Source: JAHQVI01 sp964407075
Lineage (GTDB): Bacteria > Pseudomonadota > Alphaproteobacteria > Rhizobiales > Rhodomicrobiaceae
NCBI GenBank assembly: GCA_964407075.1
Contig: CAYOUE010000121.1
Coordinates: forward strand, 1 to 9,931
Reading direction: 5' to 3'
Length of the DNA stretch: 9,931 nt
Under the pieces are notes generated by a model, which did not search any database, had not been told where the DNA came from, and saw only the letters and a program-made list of their open reading frames with translations. The first letter of the stretch is position 1. Each line of letters opens with the position of its first letter. Of the stretch, positions 7,698 to 9,931 are shown one piece after another. A program made the position numbers and the translations under genes.

Positions 7698-8192
7698 TCA
7701 GCCGCGCCATTCCTCGCGGTCGAGCCGGAAGACAAGGCAGTCATCCGGACCGAACATCCGCGGCCCGATGGGGCGGAAGCCGAAACGCTCGTAAAAGCGA
7801 TGCGCACGGGTATTTGTCGCCATCGGGTCGATCACCACCGCCCTGACGCTCGGCTCCGCGAAGCAGCGCGCGATCGCCAGCCGCATCATCTGCGTTCCAA
7901 GCCCGCGCCCGAGATCGGCCTCCTCTCCGATCCAGATGTCTATCGCGCGAAGATCCGGCTCGCACTCGCCCCAATAATGCGACTCTTCCTCCGCCGGGTC
8001 GATGATCTGGATGAAGCCGATGGGCCGTCCATCCTCCTCGGCGATCAGCATTTCGGCCCATGGAACCTCGCGGGGAATCTCGGCGTCCCAGTCCCAACCG
8101 CCGTCGTCGCCGCTCGACGCGATGACGTGCGGGCGGGTATCCCAGTATTTCAGTGTCGGAATGTCGGCGATGGTGGCGCGGCGGAGATGCAT
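7698..8192 (-). CDS. GNAT-family acetyltransferase resembling aminoglycoside 6'-N-acetyltransferases
   Basis: This 164-residue GNAT protein would transfer acetyl from acetyl-CoA to an amine. The N-terminus reads LRRATIADIPTLKYWDTRPH (3-22). A Trp/Asp-rich stretch WDWDAEIPREVPW follows at 33-45, then GRPIGFIQIID (55-65), YWGECEPDLRAIDIWIG (73-89), the acetyl-CoA loop LGRGLGTQMM (94-103), and IDPMATNTRAHRFYERFGF (121-139). The order and wording of the block 73-139 follow AAC(6')-Ib-type enzymes (GWWEEETDPGVRGID, QLGKGLGT, DPSPSNLRAIRCYEKAGF, from memory). It is embedded among housekeeping genes with no integron or mobile element, so it is probably an intrinsic chromosomal gene whose natural substrate may not be an antibiotic. 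ATG 8192 was chosen; an upstream in-frame GTG at 8225 would add 11 residues but neither start has a good ribosome-binding site. It ends 116 bases before the threonine aldolase start. Confidence 0.82.
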   Translation of the reverse strand: MHLRRATIADIPTLKYWDTRPHVIASSGDDGGWDWDAEIPREVPWAEMLIAEEDGRPIGFIQIIDPAEEESHYWGECEPDLRAIDIWIGEEADLGRGLGTQMMRLAIARCFAEPSVRAVVIDPMATNTRAHRFYERFGFRPIGPRMFGPDDCLVFRLDREEWRG

Positions 8193-8265
8193 GGCGGTTT
8201 CAGGTCGCGATACAGAAAAAAGCACTTGGATTTGAAATCATCCGGACGGGACCGCCGCGCAAGAG

Positions 8266-9042
8266 TCAATAGTTACGCCGCCGCGGGTTAAGGTAGAGAT
8301 CGCTTTCATGCGCTTCGATTTCCGGGGTCAGCCGTCCCTGCCTGACGTCGCGGGTGAGTTGGCGCAAATGGCGCTCGACGCGCTTGCGGAAGCGTAGCAT
8401 ACCGCAGAAAAGCTGCAGCGTGCCGTTGACGCGCGGATTGTTGTGGTCCTCACGGATGGTGACGTCCCAGCGTCCGCCGAGATCGAGCACGCGGCCATTG
8501 AGATGGCCTATGCGCGCGCCGGTCTCGTCATAGAGCGTATAGTCCGTGCCGATGCTGATCCAGTCGCGGCGGAGCCGGTAGAATCGCGGGCGTTTGTCCT
8601 CAAGGATGAAGAAGGAGTAATCCTCCGGGACGAGCGGCCATTTTCGCGCCGAGCGCTCGACATTGACGATCTGGTCGTGCCCGGAGATGTTCACGGAATA
8701 GGCCATGACCGGAAAGCCATGCGCGCCCATCGTGAGCTGAAGCGAGCGTCCCATGAGCATGTCGAGCGTGCCGCGCCAGTTCATGTCCTGGGTGAAAAGC
8801 TTGATGATGAGGCGCCGCTTGAGGCCCTCCGCCTCTTTCCACAAGCCCTCGCGGTGGGTCAGCAGCCCGGTGCGCTCGCCGTTCACGGCAACGGCTCCGA
8901 TCACGTCGGAATCCTTGGTGAACTGCCGCGACTTGGCGCGGTAGCGGGCGCGTCGGAATACGCCAATCTCGGTCGGATTGAGGTCGGTCCACCAGAGATC
9001 GACGGTAAATTTGGAATAACCGAGTGTCGCGCCCGCCGCCAT
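8266..9042 (-). CDS. Uncharacterised protein with a possible LURP-one/Tubby-like segment
   Basis: This predicted protein of 258 residues is soluble, basic and rich in aromatic residues. It has no signal peptide, membrane segment or catalytic motif I recognise. Residues about 143-198 (SFFILEDKRPRFYRLRRDW, then YTLYDETGARIGHLNGRVLDL and GRWDVTI) have the alternating strand pattern of LURP-one-related/Tubby C-terminal-like proteins, in which a short strand is followed by an L-R-x-x-W/F turn, Y-x-L-Y-D-x-x-G and a final W-x-V-x-I. Some members of that fold bind lipids or membranes. This is pattern resemblance only. ATG 9042 is chosen because a purine tract (CGGGGGC) precedes it and the upstream extension looks unconserved. 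The frame can also start at TTG 9138, which gives 290 residues. It is transcribed away from doxX, and its promoter probably lies in the shared region to its right. Confidence 0.7.
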   Translation of the reverse strand: MAAGATLGYSKFTVDLWWTDLNPTEIGVFRRARYRAKSRQFTKDSDVIGAVAVNGERTGLLTHREGLWKEAEGLKRRLIIKLFTQDMNWRGTLDMLMGRSLQLTMGAHGFPVMAYSVNISGHDQIVNVERSARKWPLVPEDYSFFILEDKRPRFYRLRRDWISIGTDYTLYDETGARIGHLNGRVLDLGGRWDVTIREDHNNPRVNGTLQLFCGMLRFRKRVERHLRQLTRDVRQGRLTPEIEAHESDLYLNPRRRNY

Positions 9043-9176
9043 GTCAGCCCCCGCAAATTGCGAATCGTTCTGACAATTCTGGGCAAGCGGCGCGCCGGGA
9101 GCCAGTTCGAAGGACGCTGAAAGATACTCTATCCACAACCGGGCGAGACGGTCGGACGGAACTCCGTGTTCACCGA

Positions 9177-9182
9177 ATTATG
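9177..9182 (-). promoter_or_regulatory. Candidate -10 box for the uncharacterised gene
   Basis: CATAAT on the minus strand matches TATAAT at five of six positions and lies in the divergent intergenic region. The -35 is poor (GTTAAA at a 17-base spacing). The first AATGC/GCATT dyad would fall inside its spacer. A start of transcription near 9170 would leave a leader of about 125 bases before ATG 9042, or about 30 bases before the alternative TTG 9138. Confidence 0.25.
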
Positions 9183-9188
9183 ATCGCT

Positions 9189-9262
9189 AATGCACAGCAT
9201 TTAACTTGAAATTGAATGCGATTGCATGGATGTCTGCAGCAATTCCAATGCTATACAGCATT
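9189..9262. repeat. Cluster of three AATGC/GCATT dyads (candidate operator region)
   Basis: Three inverted repeats share half-sites but differ in spacer. The first is AATGC-ACA-GCATT (9189-9201), the second AATGC-GATT-GCATG (9215-9228, last base imperfect), and the third AATGC-TATACA-GCATT (9247-9262, where the arms extend to six as AATGCT/AGCATT). Centres lie about 26 and 33 bases apart, close to 2.5 and 3 helical turns. The cluster sits between two divergent genes. The first dyad overlaps the candidate promoter on the minus strand and the third overlaps the candidate doxX -10. I do not recognise the binding protein. Confidence 0.5.
9249..9257 (+). promoter_or_regulatory. Candidate extended -10 promoter of doxX
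   Basis: TGC-TATACA is an extended -10 (TGN plus TATACA, 4 of 6 to TATAAT). No good -35 lies at the standard distance, which an extended -10 can tolerate. Transcription would begin near 9264 and give a leader of about 25 bases. The hexamer is exactly the centre of the third AATGC/GCATT dyad, so a protein bound there would be expected to block it. Confidence 0.35.
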
Positions 9263-9277
9263 CGCGTAACCAGAAAT

Positions 9278-9283
9278 GAGGGA
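9278..9283 (+). promoter_or_regulatory. Ribosome-binding site of doxX
   Basis: GAGGGA lies five bases before ATG 9289 and supports that start. Confidence 0.7.
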
Positions 9284-9288
9284 TCCAC

Positions 9289-9645
9289 ATGACTTTTCTC
9301 ACACCCTACACCTCGCTACTGCTCAGCGTACTGAGGATCATGACCGGCCTGCTGCTGCTTCAGCACGGCACGACGAAAATTCTTGGAATACCTCAAACGC
9401 AGATGACCGGGATTGATCTCACAAGCATGGGCGGTATCGCGGGAATAATGGAACTTGTCGGCGGCGTGCTGCTTATCCTTGGCCTGTTCACACGGATCAC
9501 CGCGTTCATCCTGTCCGGCATGTTGGCCGTGGCCTATTGGATGGTCCACGCGCCGCAGGGTTTCTATCCGATCCTGAACGGCGGCGAGCTGGCGGCGCTC
9601 TATTGCTTCGTTTTGCTCTACATCGCTGCGGCGGGCGGCGGCTCG
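9289..9645 (+). CDS. DoxX-family membrane protein, 3' end lost in assembly gap
   Basis: 119 residues are readable before the run of Ns; DoxX proteins are usually about 130-150, so roughly the last 15-25 residues are missing. This is a small inner-membrane protein with four predicted hydrophobic segments at about 7-25, 47-66, 69-86 and 100-116. Family motifs are the end of helix 1, RIMTGLLLLQHGTTKILG (16-33), followed by GGIAGIMELVGGVLLILGLFTR (48-69, with the conserved Glu55 inside helix 2). GGELAALYCFVLLYIAAAGGG then leads into the expected Pro-Trp-Ser-x-Asp end, which is not present. Biochemical function is poorly defined; relatives have been linked to redox or thiol stress complexes and to quinone or thiosulfate oxidation. 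ATG 9289 is supported by the ribosome-binding site. The truncation is an assembly effect and not evidence of a pseudogene. Confidence 0.88.
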
Positions 9646-9655
9646 NNNNNNNNNN
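9646..9655. other. Assembly gap (ten Ns)
   Basis: Ten consecutive Ns. The reading frame of doxX does not resume in a family-like way after them, and about 45-75 bases of doxX are expected to be missing. The true gap is therefore probably longer than ten bases, and the two flanks may not even be adjacent in the genome. Any open frame crossing the Ns is unreliable. Confidence 0.95.
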
Positions 9656-9659
9656 GAGT

Positions 9660-9709
9660 TTCAAACATTTGCAGCCGAGGGTGCAGCAAATGGGATGCAA
9701 ATGTTTGAA
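9660..9709. repeat. 14-bp perfect inverted repeat between gap and hisF end
   Basis: TTCAAACATTTGCA (9660-9673) and TGCAAATGTTTGAA (9696-9709) are perfect reverse complements separated by 22 bases. A third copy of the core, GCAAATG at 9686-9692, repeats the right arm in direct orientation 11 bases earlier, so the left arm has two possible partners. The element begins 19 bases beyond the hisF stop and could be its terminator, but there is no U-run and the stem is AT-rich. A dispersed palindromic repeat that broke the assembly is the other explanation. Confidence 0.6.
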
Positions 9710-9728
9710 TCGAACCACTAGACCGGCA

Positions 9729-9931
9729 TCAGTCCAGCCTGACGGGAATCCCGGCCGCAGCCATATGGCGCTTGGCCTCGCCGATGGTGTGGTCGCCGAA
9801 ATGAAAAATCGAGGCGGCCAGTACCGCGCTCGCATGGCCGTCGCGGACGCCTTCGACGAGATGGTCGAGCGTGCCGACGCCGCCCGAGGCGATCACCGGC
9901 ACGGTTACGGCGTCAGAGATCGCGCGGGTCA
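9729..9931 (-). CDS. hisF: Imidazole glycerol phosphate synthase cyclase subunit HisF, C-terminal part
   Basis: The last 66 codons plus the stop (TGA, 9731-9729) are present; the rest lies beyond the right edge. HisF is a cytosolic beta/alpha barrel that, with the glutaminase HisH, forms imidazole glycerol phosphate and AICAR from PRFAR in histidine synthesis. The sequence reads TRAISDAVTVPVIASGGVGT, where PVIASGGVG is the phosphate-binding loop on strand 7. Then come LDHLVEGVRDGHASAVLAAS and IFHFGDHTIGEAKRHMAAAG, the strand-8 loop and final helix, ending IPVRLD. These match the HisF C-terminus closely. The catalytic aspartates lie in the missing N-terminal part. The gene is transcribed toward doxX; the rest of the his operon would be expected to the right of the window. 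Confidence 0.95.
   Translation of the reverse strand, partial: TRAISDAVTVPVIASGGVGTLDHLVEGVRDGHASAVLAASIFHFGDHTIGEAKRHMAAAGIPVRLD

Noticed and set aside
7582..7710. N-terminal extension of the threonine aldolase to 7710
   Set aside because: The extra 43 residues are unlike the family's start, and the ribosome-binding site sits before ATG 7581.
9052..9062. CGCAA-A-TTGCG dyad just upstream of ATG 9042
   Set aside because: Short, and it may lie inside the coding region if the gene starts at TTG 9138.
8443..9120. + strand open frame of 225 codons opposite the uncharacterised gene
   Set aside because: Considered because the minus-strand gene is itself unrecognised. The minus-strand product has ordered strand-like patterning and fits the direction of its neighbours, so the + frame is taken as the shadow.
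9708..9717. tRNA T-arm-like word GGTTCGATTC on the minus strand near the inverted repeat
   Set aside because: The flanking bases do not form a T-stem, and no acceptor, D or anticodon arms can be drawn.
9506..9835. Minus-strand open frame crossing the N gap
   Set aside because: It contains undefined bases and uses a different frame from hisF, whose C-terminal sequence is unmistakable.

Overview
The window looks like chromosomal DNA from a GC-rich alphaproteobacterium, most likely of the order Hyphomicrobiales (Phyllobacteriaceae/Rhizobiaceae-like). This is an inference from base composition and from the style of the recognisable proteins (MmsA, HemW, HisF, threonine aldolase, a MexF/OqxB-like RND pump); no marker gene settles the genus. 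Gene content is mostly housekeeping and transport. I see no phage, transposase, integron, CRISPR array or rRNA/tRNA gene.

Layout: (1) 1-851, + strand: the C-terminal part of a methylmalonate-semialdehyde dehydrogenase, cut by the window edge. (2) 907-9042, - strand: six genes in one direction, read from right to left. They are an uncharacterised protein with a possible LURP-one/Tubby-like segment, an AAC(6')-like GNAT acetyltransferase, a low-specificity L-threonine aldolase, a periplasmic adaptor and its RND pump (4-base ATGA overlap), and HemW. (3) 9043-9288: a 246-base, relatively AT-rich divergent intergenic region with three AATGC/GCATT dyads and candidate promoters for both flanking genes. 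(4) 9289-9645, + strand: a DoxX-family membrane protein, truncated by a ten-N assembly gap (9646-9655). (5) 9656-9931: a 14-bp perfect inverted repeat beside the gap, then the 3' end of hisF on the - strand, cut by the window edge.

The adaptor and pump form one functional unit: a tripartite efflux system whose outer-membrane channel and dedicated regulator are not in this window. The other genes have no evident shared pathway. They belong to valine/propionate catabolism (mmsA), haem delivery (hemW), threonine/glycine metabolism (threonine aldolase) and histidine biosynthesis (hisF).

No previously undescribed multi-gene system is evident. The signals most worth a second look are regulatory. 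One is a 16-bp palindrome and possible leaderless promoter abutting hemW. Another is the dyad cluster between the hypothetical gene and doxX. The third is the inverted repeat at the assembly break after hisF.
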